A stretch of DNA of 64,000 nucleotides, taken from Aquimarina amphilecti (GTDB taxonomy: Bacteria > Bacteroidota > Bacteroidia > Flavobacteriales > Flavobacteriaceae). How positions within the stretch are numbered: the stretch's first letter is position 1; each line of letters begins with the position of its first letter. The notes beneath the pieces are model-generated. The model made no database searches. It was not told where the DNA came from and saw nothing but the letters and a program-made list of their open reading frames with translations. The translations under genes and the position numbers were made by a program. Location: the NCBI RefSeq assembly GCF_900109375.1, contig NZ_FOAB01000002.1:372001-436000 (forward strand), in the 5' to 3' direction. Below, one piece after another: positions 54,570 to 63,226 of this stretch.

Positions 54570-57500
54570 ATGAAAACAATTAAAACTATTTTTTTAAAAT
54601 TATTTTTACTCTGTGGAGTAATCGTTTCTGGACAAACTACTGTTCAGATTGAAGATTTAAACATTAGCGGTCCGTATGTAGGAGCAATTGATTCACCATT
54701 TAACGGTATTGGTTTTTATGGTAATGGTGATAAAGCCGAAGGATCAATTAATCTTTCAACATTACCAGGTCTATATAAAGTAGAAATAATAGGAGCATCC
54801 TCCAATGATACTGAGGCTAAGATTAATTTAAATATAGGCGATAATGTTAGTTCGTTTAATTTTTCTGGAGCTTCTACTTCTAATAGTTCTAGAGAGATTA
54901 CCATTATAGGCAGTAGTCCTCTTAATTTTTCTTTAGAATTAATAACAGATAATGGATCAAATGATACATTTTTAGATCGAATTACTTTTACCTTTTTGGG
55001 ATCTCCACCACCACCAAGACAAGCTCCGGTTATTCCGGCAGTACCTTCATTCGAATCTGGGATATATAGAAACATGTTTGTAGAATCTGGAAAAACAGAA
55101 ACCGAAGTGCAACAAAAGATGAACGCTATTTGGGATCAATATTTTGTAACTGGTAACACTAATAATGAAAGGCTTTACTATGAAGTAGGTAGTGATATGG
55201 CTTATATTTTGGATACAGGAAATAATGATATAAGATCTGAAGGTATGTCCTATGGAATGATGATCTGCGTTCAATTAGGAAAGAAAAGTCAATTTGATAA
55301 ATTATGGCGTTTTGCAGAGACATATAGTCAACACCCTGCAGGTAGTGATAGAGAAGGGTTATTCTCTTGGCAATTAAATAGATCTAACTTTTCTATGATC
55401 GATGAGAATTCTGCACCTGATGGAGAAGAGTACTTTGTAACAGCTTTGTTCTTTGCTGATGCACTTTGGGGTAGTAGTGGTTCTATAAATTATAGAGCAG
55501 AGGCAAATTATATTCTTGATAGTATGCTTAACAAACCAGCTCCCAGTTCAGGTTCTTGCCCTACAGGATTGGTAGATCAAGACGAAAAACAAATAGTCTT
55601 TGGAATTTGTGGGAACTCTGCAAGTTTTACGGATCCATCCTATCATCTTCCTGCTTTTTATGAAATATGGGCGATAGAAGCTGCTAGTAACAATCAATTA
55701 TGGACGGATATGGCAACAATAAGTCGTACCTATTTACTTCCTAGGGCGGCACATCCCCAGACTGGATTAATGCCAGATTATTCAGAGTTTGATGGCAGAC
55801 CTGTTAATCAAGGGAATCATGGGAATTTTGAATTTGATGCTTGGCGAAACATTATGAACATGGGATTCGATTTTGCTTGGTTTCAGAAAAGTAAAAATGA
55901 TATACAGCCATTAATAGACAAGCAGATCAATTTTTTTAAAGATAAACCGGGATACAGTACTCTATGGACATTGGATGGTTCGTTTAGTAGAAATAATGAC
56001 CATTCTCCTGGTTTAGTAGCTTGTAATGCAGTTGGAGCTTTGGCTCTAGAAGATGCAAAAGTATGGCCGTTTGTAGATGAGTTTTTTGATACTCCAATAC
56101 CTTCAGGTCAATTTAGATATTATGATGGGTTGTTATATATGATGAGTTTTATGCATTTGTCAGGAAATTTTAAAGCAATTACGGATAACGTAGATACTTC
56201 TGATTGTAATGGTACACCTTTCCCAACAGCTACAGTAACTGGAACTGATGAAACTACAGTAGGAGCTAATGATGGAAAAATTACTTTTGCTTTTTCTGAT
56301 GTTTCTGGTAGAAGTGCTATAGAGTTTAGTAATGATGGAGGTTCAACATATCCTATAAATGTGAATGATAATTCAGGCTCTGCTACATTTAATAATGTTG
56401 CTCCTGGAACTTATAGTGTATGGGTACGTTGGGGGAATAATGATTGTCCTACTAGTTTAGGTAATGTGGTAATAGGAGAAGGAGATACTGTAGATCCTGC
56501 ACAATCACCATTTGTAAGTCATACTATTCCAGGGACAATACAAGCAGAAGATTATGATAATGGGGGACAAGGAATTGCTTATATTGATTCTGACTCGGGT
56601 AATAATGGTGGACAAGGAAGAACAAATGAAGGTGTTGATTTACAAAATACAACCGATAATGGTGGTGGCACTAATGTAGGGTGGACAGCTAATGGAGAAT
56701 GGTTAGAGTATACGATAGAAGATGTTACTCAGGGAACTTATGATATAATAATAAGAGTGGCAAGTACTCAAAATAATTCCAAATCGATGTCTCTTAAGTT
56801 GGGAACATCAGAATTAGCTTCAGTAGCTATTCCTAATACCAATGGATGGCAGTCTTGGCAGAATGTTCGAATAGAAAATGTTGAAATTACAAGTGGGAGT
56901 ATGAATCAAGTTCTTAGGTTAGATATTTCTGGAGGTCTTTATAATATTAATTGGATAAGATTTGAAGAATCTGATAGTAATACAGGAGACTCTAATTGTG
57001 AAAAAATTGAAGCAGAAAATAATACAGATAATTTTTATCAATTGAATAATGCAAATGGGATAGTAACTAATATTAGTTATTCTCATTGGTTGAAGTTTGA
57101 CAATGTGGATATATCAGGAGGTAAATTTACATTTAGATACTCTAAAGGAAATAACCAAAATGGTTATATGAAGCTAAGAATTGATAACAATGAGGATAGT
57201 AATAATATTGCTGAAATATATCCAGAAAATACGGGAGGATGGAATAACTATGTAGAGAAAACTGTTAATATATCTGGTTCGGGGAATCATGTAGTTTACC
57301 TCTATTTCCATGATGCAAGTAGAAATATTCAGTTAGATTGGATAAGTTTTGAATCTGACTGTGAACAGCGAGTATTTGAAGAAGATTTACTTAAAGAAGA
57401 AACAGAAAATATTCAGGTGTTTCCTAATCCAAGTAATGGAACGGTTAATATTCTATTGTCGGAATATAATGACACTAACAAGATTACTTTATTTGATCTT

Positions 57501-57635
57501 TCTGGAAGAGCGGTAAGAAGTATCGATACTATTAGACAAAAAGATCATACGATACATGGTCTTAGCAAAGGAGTTTATCTTCTAAAAGTATATAAAACCA
57601 AAAAGGCAATAGTTAAGAAGTTAGTTATTAATTGA
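54570..57635 (+). CDS. Multidomain GH8 xylanase with carbohydrate-binding modules and T9SS sorting domain
   Basis: A 1021-residue secreted enzyme. A signal peptide (to about VSGQ) is followed by a beta-sandwich of unclear family (about 23-150). A GH8 domain follows from about residue 166, with the acid Glu224 in RSEGMSYGMM and the base Asp284 in APDGEEYF; the PDGEEYF form is typical of xylan-active GH8. An Ig-like repeat comes next (about 545-640), then a CBM6 from about 653 (GTIQAEDYDNGGQG) and a second CBM6/35-like module from about 810 (CEKIEAENNTDNF). The type A T9SS C-terminal domain starts at VFPNPSNGTVNIL near 949. The protein should be released or attached outside the cell by the type IX system, unlike the lipoprotein xylanases nearby. 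Confidence 0.9.
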   Translation: MKTIKTIFLKLFLLCGVIVSGQTTVQIEDLNISGPYVGAIDSPFNGIGFYGNGDKAEGSINLSTLPGLYKVEIIGASSNDTEAKINLNIGDNVSSFNFSGASTSNSSREITIIGSSPLNFSLELITDNGSNDTFLDRITFTFLGSPPPPRQAPVIPAVPSFESGIYRNMFVESGKTETEVQQKMNAIWDQYFVTGNTNNERLYYEVGSDMAYILDTGNNDIRSEGMSYGMMICVQLGKKSQFDKLWRFAETYSQHPAGSDREGLFSWQLNRSNFSMIDENSAPDGEEYFVTALFFADALWGSSGSINYRAEANYILDSMLNKPAPSSGSCPTGLVDQDEKQIVFGICGNSASFTDPSYHLPAFYEIWAIEAASNNQLWTDMATISRTYLLPRAAHPQTGLMPDYSEFDGRPVNQGNHGNFEFDAWRNIMNMGFDFAWFQKSKNDIQPLIDKQINFFKDKPGYSTLWTLDGSFSRNNDHSPGLVACNAVGALALEDAKVWPFVDEFFDTPIPSGQFRYYDGLLYMMSFMHLSGNFKAITDNVDTSDCNGTPFPTATVTGTDETTVGANDGKITFAFSDVSGRSAIEFSNDGGSTYPINVNDNSGSATFNNVAPGTYSVWVRWGNNDCPTSLGNVVIGEGDTVDPAQSPFVSHTIPGTIQAEDYDNGGQGIAYIDSDSGNNGGQGRTNEGVDLQNTTDNGGGTNVGWTANGEWLEYTIEDVTQGTYDIIIRVASTQNNSKSMSLKLGTSELASVAIPNTNGWQSWQNVRIENVEITSGSMNQVLRLDISGGLYNINWIRFEESDSNTGDSNCEKIEAENNTDNFYQLNNANGIVTNISYSHWLKFDNVDISGGKFTFRYSKGNNQNGYMKLRIDNNEDSNNIAEIYPENTGGWNNYVEKTVNISGSGNHVVYLYFHDASRNIQLDWISFESDCEQRVFEEDLLKEETENIQVFPNPSNGTVNILLSEYNDTNKITLFDLSGRAVRSIDTIRQKDHTIHGLSKGVYLLKVYKTKKAIVKKLVIN

Positions 57636-57704
57636 TGTTTTTTTGAGTACTATTCAATATCAAAAATTGGAAGTGTTCAATACTTTTGAAATAGTAATAT
57701 ATTG

Positions 57705-57739
57705 ACAAACAGTTATGAAAAAAAATCATAACTGTTTGT
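57705..57739. terminator. Hairpin between the GH8 gene and tRNA-Ala (convergent terminator)
   Basis: ACAAACAGTTATGA pairs perfectly with TCATAACTGTTTGT around an A-rich loop. Neither strand has a long T tract after the stem, so termination efficiency is uncertain. Confidence 0.6.
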
Positions 57740-57746
57740 TTATCTG

Positions 57747-57820
57747 TGGAGAAGATGGGACTCGAACCCACGACCTCTTGACTGCCAGTCAAGCACTCTA
57801 GCCAGCTGAGCTACATCCCC
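57747..57820 (-). tRNA. tRNA-Ala (anticodon GGC)
   Basis: The 74-base minus-strand sequence folds as a cloverleaf. The acceptor stem is GGGGATG / CTTCTCC with one T-T mismatch, the D arm is GCTC...GAGT, the anticodon stem is CTTGA / TCAAG with loop CTGGCAG, and the T arm is GTGGG-TTCGAGT-CCCAT. The anticodon is GGC (Ala). The G3-U70 pair and discriminator A73, both alanine identity elements, are present. The 3' CCA is not encoded. Confidence 0.93.
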
Positions 57821-57880
57821 ATATTTATTTTTACAATGTTATTTGTTTTGATGAGGAAGAAATTATACCCCTAATTCTAT

Positions 57881-58684
57881 TTAGTAAGTAGCCCCTTTAA
57901 GCACTAATAATGGGATTCTACTTTCGAAATCTTTTTTTAGCACTTTATTATCTTCCCAAAGTTTCCCAAAAAATCCTCTATTACGTCTTAAGACACACAA
58001 TAAATCAGGGTTATTTTCATTAAGATGTTCTAAAACCCCTTGAAATAGTGTTGCATTTTCAGAAGATTTGTAGGAACTAATTAATGTTGCTAAATCTTTT
58101 TTAAACTCCATATCTTCGGGCAAGAAATCTGATGTTTTTACTTGAAGAAGTTTCATCTCAGGACTAAACGTATTTAAAATTTCTATAATAGGAGATAATG
58201 TGTTTTGTTTTTTAATAATTCCAGATTTTATAGCCATTAAAACTTTCGCTATCGGTTTAAACACATAATTCTCAGGAATTATTAATACAGGGATTTCAGT
58301 TTTTTTTAATAAGCTTCCAGAAGTTTCACCAAGGAAATAGGGATTTTTAATATCATCACTTTCTGCACCCAATACAATTAAATCAATAGAATGTTTCAGG
58401 TTAAATTCTGGAATAGCTTCTAACAAATCGTTCTCTAAAGGTAATGGAATAACATCAACACCTTTTTTATCAACTACGGTAAGCTTCTCTTCTATAGTAT
58501 TTGCAGAGATACCTTTAAGGGTTTTATTTACAGATGGAAGACTACCAGACCTTGGTAACTGTTTAAAAACCTCTACAGCATATACTGTTCCGCCAAGTTC
58601 TTTTGCAAAATCAATTACATATTGAAGTCGAGCTATACTAACAGAGTTTTCAGACAGACCTAAAGGAACAAGAATATTTTTCAT
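57881..58684 (-). CDS. Universal stress protein with two UspA domains
   Basis: A 267-residue cytoplasmic protein. The first UspA half starts MKNILVPLGLSENSVSIARL and ends with the LIVLGAESDD and SGSLLKKTEIPVLIIPE segments, resembling the G-x2-G-x9-G-S/T nucleotide site although the spacing is imperfect. The second half is more diverged and ends LLVLKG. Such proteins are induced in starvation or stress; no specific reaction can be given. It is transcribed alone, divergent from the acetyltransferase gene. Confidence 0.87.
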   Translation of the reverse strand: MKNILVPLGLSENSVSIARLQYVIDFAKELGGTVYAVEVFKQLPRSGSLPSVNKTLKGISANTIEEKLTVVDKKGVDVIPLPLENDLLEAIPEFNLKHSIDLIVLGAESDDIKNPYFLGETSGSLLKKTEIPVLIIPENYVFKPIAKVLMAIKSGIIKKQNTLSPIIEILNTFSPEMKLLQVKTSDFLPEDMEFKKDLATLISSYKSSENATLFQGVLEHLNENNPDLLCVLRRNRGFFGKLWEDNKVLKKDFESRIPLLVLKGATY

Positions 58685-58871
58685 TTCTAAGCTTGATTTG
58701 TGTTTTAGGATGCAAAATTACAATTTTTGACCAGCAAATCTTTGTTTTTAGAACCCGAAGATAGACTAGCTATGATTTCTTTTCTTAAAGTTTATATAAA
58801 ATGATGTTTAGTCATACTTCAAATCTCTTCTGAGAAGGAATAGTTTGTATTTTTGGGATTTGTAAAAAAGT

Positions 58872-59375
58872 ATGATCCGTAAAGCTATACCTTCCGATTT
58901 AAACGCTATTCATAAGTTAACCCAATCTTGTGCAAAGGCAATGATAGTAAAAGAAATTTATCAGTGGAATGAACACTACCCTACTCGATCTCGTTTTGAG
59001 AAAGATGTCGAATTACAGGAGTTATATGTTCTAGAGGAAGAAGACCTGATAAAAGGAATTATTGTAATTACCGAATTGATGGATGACGAATACATTCCAA
59101 TTGAATGGATAACTACAGAAAATAAAAACAATCTTTATATACATAGATTGGCAGTACATCCAGATTATTGGGGCGAAGGATATGCTCGACAATTAATGAA
59201 TTGGGCAGAGACTTATGCAAAAAGCAATGAATATATATCTATTCGTCTGGATACGTTTAGCCAGAATAAAAGGAATCAACAGTTTTATGAAACCAGAGGA
59301 TATAAAAAGTTAGGGGATATTTTCTTTCCTAAACAAAGTGAATACCCTTTTCATTGTTATGAATTAGTATTGTGA
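58872..59375 (+). CDS. GNAT family N-acetyltransferase
   Basis: A 167-residue acetyl-CoA-dependent transferase. The core is IHRLAVHPDYWGEGYARQLM, with the strand-4 and pyrophosphate loop pattern (W-G-E-G-Y-A), then IRLDTFSQNKRNQQFYETRGYKKLG, typical of the RimI-like group. The substrate is unknown. Its stop overlaps the start of the MATE transporter by four bases, so the two are translationally coupled and may act on the same compound class. Confidence 0.88.
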   Translation: MIRKAIPSDLNAIHKLTQSCAKAMIVKEIYQWNEHYPTRSRFEKDVELQELYVLEEEDLIKGIIVITELMDDEYIPIEWITTENKNNLYIHRLAVHPDYWGEGYARQLMNWAETYAKSNEYISIRLDTFSQNKRNQQFYETRGYKKLGDIFFPKQSEYPFHCYELVL

Positions 59376-60703
59376 GTAGTGTTATAAGTTTTAAAAATAT
59401 AAACCGACTGGCAATTCCTGCTATTATTGCTGGAATTGCAGAACCAGTGCTATCAGCTACTGATACTGCTATTGTAGGGAACATCCCTGTAACAGGGACA
59501 GAATCTTTAGCAGCCGTGGGGATTGTGGGAACTTTTTTATCTGCATTAATTTGGATATTAGCACAAACCCGAGCCGTTATATCTGCTATCATATCTCAAT
59601 ATTTAGGTGCTGGAAAGATTGAAGAAGTACAAACACTTCCTGCCCAAGTTATTCTTTTTAATATTGGGTTAAGTATTCTGATTCTAATAGCTACTGTTCC
59701 TTTTATTAAAGAAATATTTGTTTTGTTAAAGGCAGAGGGTCAGGTACTAGATTATTGTATATCATATTACCGTATTAGAGTTTGGGGCTTTCCATTATCA
59801 CTTTTTGTATTTGCCATTTTTGGGATATTTAGAGGATTACAAAATACGTTTTGGCCAATGATCATAGCACTTATAGGTGTTGCGGCTAATATTATTTTAG
59901 ATTTTGTTTTGGTCTATGGAATAGATGGATTAGTAGAACCCATGCACTTAGAAGGTGCAGCCTGGGCAAGTTTATGTTCTCAGTTTTTAATGGCCATATT
60001 GTCCTTTATTCTATTGATCAAAAAAACAAATGTTTCTCTTAAATTGGTGATGCCAATTCATCCAGAAATGAAGCGTTTTTTGATTATGAGTATGAATTTA
60101 TTCATTCGATCTATTGCATTGAACACGACAATAGTACTTGCTGCTCGAGAAGCTACTAGTTTAGGAACTAATTTCATTGCAGCGCATAGTATTGCAATAC
60201 AGTTATGGCTGTTCTTTGCGTTTTTTATTGATGGATATGGAGGAGCTGGTAATATTTTAGGAGGAAGATTACTAGGAGCAAAAGATTATAAAAACCTCGT
60301 TGCGATGTCTAAAAAAGTGAATATATACGGGATTATAGTAGGGTGTATTCTTGGAGGGCTTTCTTTATTAATACCAGAGCGATTAGGTTTGATTTTTACA
60401 AAAGATCCAGAAGTATTAACTGTATTTACTGGTTTTTTCTATTTAGTAGTGATTGCATTGCCTATCAATGCATTGGCTTTTGTTGGTGATGGGATATTCA
60501 AAGGGCTTGGAGAAACTGGATTTTTGCGAAATGTATTAGTAGGATCTACTTTTTTGGGATTTATCCCAATGTTACTAATCGCTAGATATTTTGATTGGAA
60601 ACTTTATGGTGTATGGATTGCAATTACAGTTTGGATGCTAATTAGAGGATTAGCCTTAGTTGTTAAGTTTAGAAATAAGTATTATCCATTAGCAAATACT
60701 TAA
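59372..60703 (+). CDS. MATE family efflux transporter
   Basis: A 443-residue inner-membrane protein with 12 predicted spans, read from a GTG inside the end of the acetyltransferase gene. It begins with the MATE pattern LAIPAIIAGIAEPVLSATDT and has the repeat-related segment FLIMSMNLFIRSIALNTTIV at the start of the second half. MATE proteins export cationic drugs or metabolites with sodium or proton. It is DinF/NorM-like in general layout; the cargo is not predictable. Confidence 0.9.
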   Translation: MSSVISFKNINRLAIPAIIAGIAEPVLSATDTAIVGNIPVTGTESLAAVGIVGTFLSALIWILAQTRAVISAIISQYLGAGKIEEVQTLPAQVILFNIGLSILILIATVPFIKEIFVLLKAEGQVLDYCISYYRIRVWGFPLSLFVFAIFGIFRGLQNTFWPMIIALIGVAANIILDFVLVYGIDGLVEPMHLEGAAWASLCSQFLMAILSFILLIKKTNVSLKLVMPIHPEMKRFLIMSMNLFIRSIALNTTIVLAAREATSLGTNFIAAHSIAIQLWLFFAFFIDGYGGAGNILGGRLLGAKDYKNLVAMSKKVNIYGIIVGCILGGLSLLIPERLGLIFTKDPEVLTVFTGFFYLVVIALPINALAFVGDGIFKGLGETGFLRNVLVGSTFLGFIPMLLIARYFDWKLYGVWIAITVWMLIRGLALVVKFRNKYYPLANT

Positions 60704-60795
60704 AATGCAAATTTTAAAATTGCCATCACTATAATTACGTATAAACAGATTAGAATTGCTACTAATCTAAATTTTTCCAAATATTTTTTTTCCAT
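60700..60795 (-). CDS. Tiny single-span membrane protein (31 residues)
   Basis: On the minus strand an ATG opens a 31-codon frame: MEKKYLEKFR, then a hydrophobic segment LVAILICLYVIIVMAIL, then KFAF. It converges on and overlaps the last bases of the MATE gene. The positive-inside layout supports a real membrane peptide. No family is recognised. Confidence 0.45.
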   Translation of the reverse strand: MEKKYLEKFRLVAILICLYVIIVMAILKFAF

Positions 60796-60917
60796 GAATT
60801 AAATTTAATTTATTGAATAGGAAATATAAATACGTGTTAATACGGGTTTTATTTTATGGTATAGTACTTAGTACACGAATCTAAAATATTAGCTATTTTT
60901 ATCAAAAATCTAGGACA

Positions 60918-61685
60918 ATGACTACTACAAGAACTAATGGAAGTTTATATACTCATTCGGATAATCATATTGCAACTATCGAGTTTGGGCACCCGTCAAG
61001 TAATTCTTTTCCATCCGAATTACTCGATAGGTTAACTGAGGCTTTCAATAGGTTGTCAGAAGATTCTTCAATTCATGTTATTATCTTAAAATCAGAGGGA
61101 GAAAAAGCATTTTGTGCTGGAGCTTCTTTTGATGAATTGGTTTCGATTACAAATCTTGAGGAAGGAAAAAAATTCTTTTCGGGATTTGCTAATGTGATTA
61201 ATGCAATGCGAAAATGCAAACAACCAATTATTGGAAGGATACAAGGGAAAACTGTTGGTGGAGGTGTTGGTTTGGCTTCTGCTTGTGATTATTGTATGGC
61301 TACAGAAGCAGCTTCTATTAAATTAAGCGAATTGACAATTGGCATTGGACCATTTGTAATTGAGCCTGCCGTATCAAGAAAAGTAGGATTAGCAGCCTTT
61401 GAAGCCTTGGCGTGGGATGCGTCTCAATGGAAAAATGCTTATTGGGCAAAAGATAATGGATTATTTACTAGGGTTTTTGAAACGATAACAGAGTTGGATA
61501 AAGAAATACAATTGTTTGCAGAAAAATTAGCTAGTTATAATCCAAAAGCTATTCAACAAATGAAAGAAGTAAATTGGAAAGGAACAGATCATTGGAATGA
61601 ATTATTAATTGAAAGAGCTGCAGTTTCCGGAGAATTAGTGCTTTCAGAATTTACAAAAGAAGCATTAAAAAAATTTAAAAAATAA
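60918..61685 (+). CDS. Enoyl-CoA hydratase/isomerase family protein
   Basis: A 255-residue crotonase-fold protein. The CoA and oxyanion-hole segments are EKAFCAGASFDEL and IQGKTVGGGVGLASACDYCM, and the second conserved helix is SIKLSELTIGIGPFVIEPAV. It probably acts on an acyl-CoA in fatty acid or branched-chain amino acid breakdown; methylglutaconyl-CoA hydratase is one candidate, not proven. A 32-residue membrane peptide is encoded five bases downstream. Confidence 0.85.
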   Translation: MTTTRTNGSLYTHSDNHIATIEFGHPSSNSFPSELLDRLTEAFNRLSEDSSIHVIILKSEGEKAFCAGASFDELVSITNLEEGKKFFSGFANVINAMRKCKQPIIGRIQGKTVGGGVGLASACDYCMATEAASIKLSELTIGIGPFVIEPAVSRKVGLAAFEALAWDASQWKNAYWAKDNGLFTRVFETITELDKEIQLFAEKLASYNPKAIQQMKEVNWKGTDHWNELLIERAAVSGELVLSEFTKEALKKFKK

Positions 61686-61690
61686 AAAAT

Positions 61691-61789
61691 ATGGACATAC
61701 TCAATTTTTTAGGAGGTAATGGTTTGTTCCTAATCTTAGGAATTATATTAGTGGTGGTTTACTTTTATAATAAAAGAAAGAGGAGATAA
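61691..61789 (+). CDS. Tiny single-span membrane protein (32 residues)
   Basis: An ATG five bases after the enoyl-CoA hydratase stop opens a 32-codon frame: MDILNFLGGNG, a hydrophobic segment LFLILGIILVVVYFYN, then KRKRR. The basic tail places the C-terminus in the cytoplasm. The close spacing argues for cotranscription. It ends directly before a strong hairpin, which fits the end of a real transcript. Confidence 0.55.
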   Translation: MDILNFLGGNGLFLILGIILVVVYFYNKRKRR

Positions 61790-61790
61790 T

Positions 61791-61819
61791 AATGTCAGGG
61801 TATTCAATACCCTGACATT
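61791..61819. terminator. Hairpin between convergent genes (terminator)
   Basis: AATGTCAGGGTATT pairs with its perfect complement around a single base. It is placed between the small membrane protein and the NmrA-like gene. T tracts are short on both sides. Confidence 0.65.
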
Positions 61820-61827
61820 TCAAAGGT

Positions 61828-62676
61828 TTATTTAAAATCTCTGATCAATACATCTTCCAAAGATTCGGGATCTGAACCAGTAAGATCTTTTATGCTAGTT
61901 GTTATATTTTCAACACTACCATTTTTAATCATACCATATACTGGTATCATATATTCAGCTATAAAATCAGGAGCACCAGAATCTTTTAGAACTTTTTTGT
62001 AAGTTTCCTCATCTGGATTGGCATAAGTTATTTTTTTCTCTAAAATATCGCTTAATATGGCCGCAACATCATAATGAGTATATGATTTTGAACCAGTTAA
62101 GACATGTGTTTCTTTGTTTTTATTCTTATCTAATAATAATGCACTAATAGAAGTTCCTATATCGCGTGAAGAAACAAAAGAAGATTTTCCTTCTCCAGCC
62201 GGAGAAAAAAGGATAGCTCTATCCAGTATGTTTTCACGTTCGTAGTTGGCAAAATTTTGCATGAAAAAACTTGGTCGAACAACATTCCAATTTAATGTTG
62301 AGTTTTTAAATTTTTCTTCCATTTTTTTATGGAATGGTAATGATTCTAGATTTTCCATACCATTTCCAGATAGATATACTATTTTGCCTTCATAATTATT
62401 GTCCTGTAGATAATTTATAAAAGGTTCTAATAATTCATAAAGCTCTAGATTTAAAGGTGGTCCAAGGACAAAAATTCCATCAGAATTTAAGGCGGAATTA
62501 TACGTTTTTTCATTTTCATAATCAAAATGAACCGCGGTTACTGAATTATTAAAGAGATCCTTTGTCTTTTCGGGAGTACGTGAAGCCGCAATGATTTTCT
62601 CCCCTTTTGCTGTTAAGGAATGTATTACTTCGCTACCAATAGTGCCTGCTGCACCTGTTATAAAATATGTTGACAT
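61828..62676 (-). CDS. NmrA-like NAD(P)-binding oxidoreductase
   Basis: A 282-residue Rossmann-fold protein of the NmrA/atypical SDR group. The nucleotide site is YFITGAAGTIGSEVIHSL, followed by KIIAASRTPEK, which suits NADPH. The strand GKIVYLSGNGM and the segment WNVVRPSFFMQNF follow. It resembles QorB-type quinone reductases. The divergent HxlR-family regulator supports a redox or electrophile-responsive pair; this is inference from the known qorB-qorR arrangement. Confidence 0.85.
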   Translation of the reverse strand: MSTYFITGAAGTIGSEVIHSLTAKGEKIIAASRTPEKTKDLFNNSVTAVHFDYENEKTYNSALNSDGIFVLGPPLNLELYELLEPFINYLQDNNYEGKIVYLSGNGMENLESLPFHKKMEEKFKNSTLNWNVVRPSFFMQNFANYERENILDRAILFSPAGEGKSSFVSSRDIGTSISALLLDKNKNKETHVLTGSKSYTHYDVAAILSDILEKKITYANPDEETYKKVLKDSGAPDFIAEYMIPVYGMIKNGSVENITTSIKDLTGSDPESLEDVLIRDFK

Positions 62677-62711
62677 AATTATTCTATTTTATGAAGCAAG
62701 TTATTATCTTT

Positions 62712-62750
62712 AGTATCTATTGGCAAGTAGGTACCTAAAAGTAAGATACT
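62712..62750. promoter_or_regulatory. Candidate HxlR operator in the divergent intergenic region
   Basis: The palindrome TAGGTACCTA (62728-62737) is nested inside an outer inverted repeat, AGTATCT (62712-62718) and AGATACT (62744-62750). Both promoters must lie in this 124-base region, so a shared operator is likely. Confidence 0.45.
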
Positions 62751-62800
62751 ATTTTAAAATATACTATTGTTGATAATCAGTTATTTAAAAATAAAAATTT

Positions 62801-63148
62801 ATGAATTCTTTAGGAAATGACAAATGTAACTATCTAACTGAGTGCCCAGTAATGACTACATTAAATGTTATTGGAGGTAAATGGAAACCAGGAATATTAT
62901 GGGAATTACAGAACAATGAAATACTTCGTTTTGGTCAGTTAAAAAAGAAATTAGAAAAGATTACACAAAAAATGTTAACTCAACAATTACGTGAGTTAGA
63001 AGCGGATAATATTATCATAAGAAAAGTTTATCCAGAAGTTCCACCTCGAGTAGAGTATAGACTATCTTCTTATGGGAAAAGTTTGTATCCCCTTCTTAAT
63101 GAAATGGCTAATTGGGGATTTAAACATATGGCAGCGACTCAAAGTTAA
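62801..63148 (+). CDS. HxlR-family winged-helix transcriptional regulator
   Basis: A 115-residue regulator. The family signature CPVMTTLNVIGGKWKPGIL is at the N-terminus, with Cys in CNYLTECPV. The winged helix is LRFGQLKKKLEKITQKMLTQ and the end is PRVEYRLSSYGKSLYPLL. In relatives such as QorR and YodB, the conserved cysteine senses quinones or other electrophiles. It is divergent from the NmrA-like oxidoreductase gene, which it probably controls. Confidence 0.9.
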   Translation: MNSLGNDKCNYLTECPVMTTLNVIGGKWKPGILWELQNNEILRFGQLKKKLEKITQKMLTQQLRELEADNIIIRKVYPEVPPRVEYRLSSYGKSLYPLLNEMANWGFKHMAATQS

Positions 63149-63196
63149 TCTTCTTTATTTTAAAAAATTGAATGAAAAAGAGAGCATAATGTTCAT

Positions 63197-63204
63197 TAAC
63201 TTTG
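63197..63204 (+). promoter_or_regulatory. Candidate -7 element for queD
   Basis: TAACTTTG matches TAnnTTTG exactly, 23 bases before the start codon. A TTG lies upstream at a longer distance than usual. Confidence 0.35.
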
Positions 63205-63226
63205 CAGAAAGGTTATAAAGCAACAG

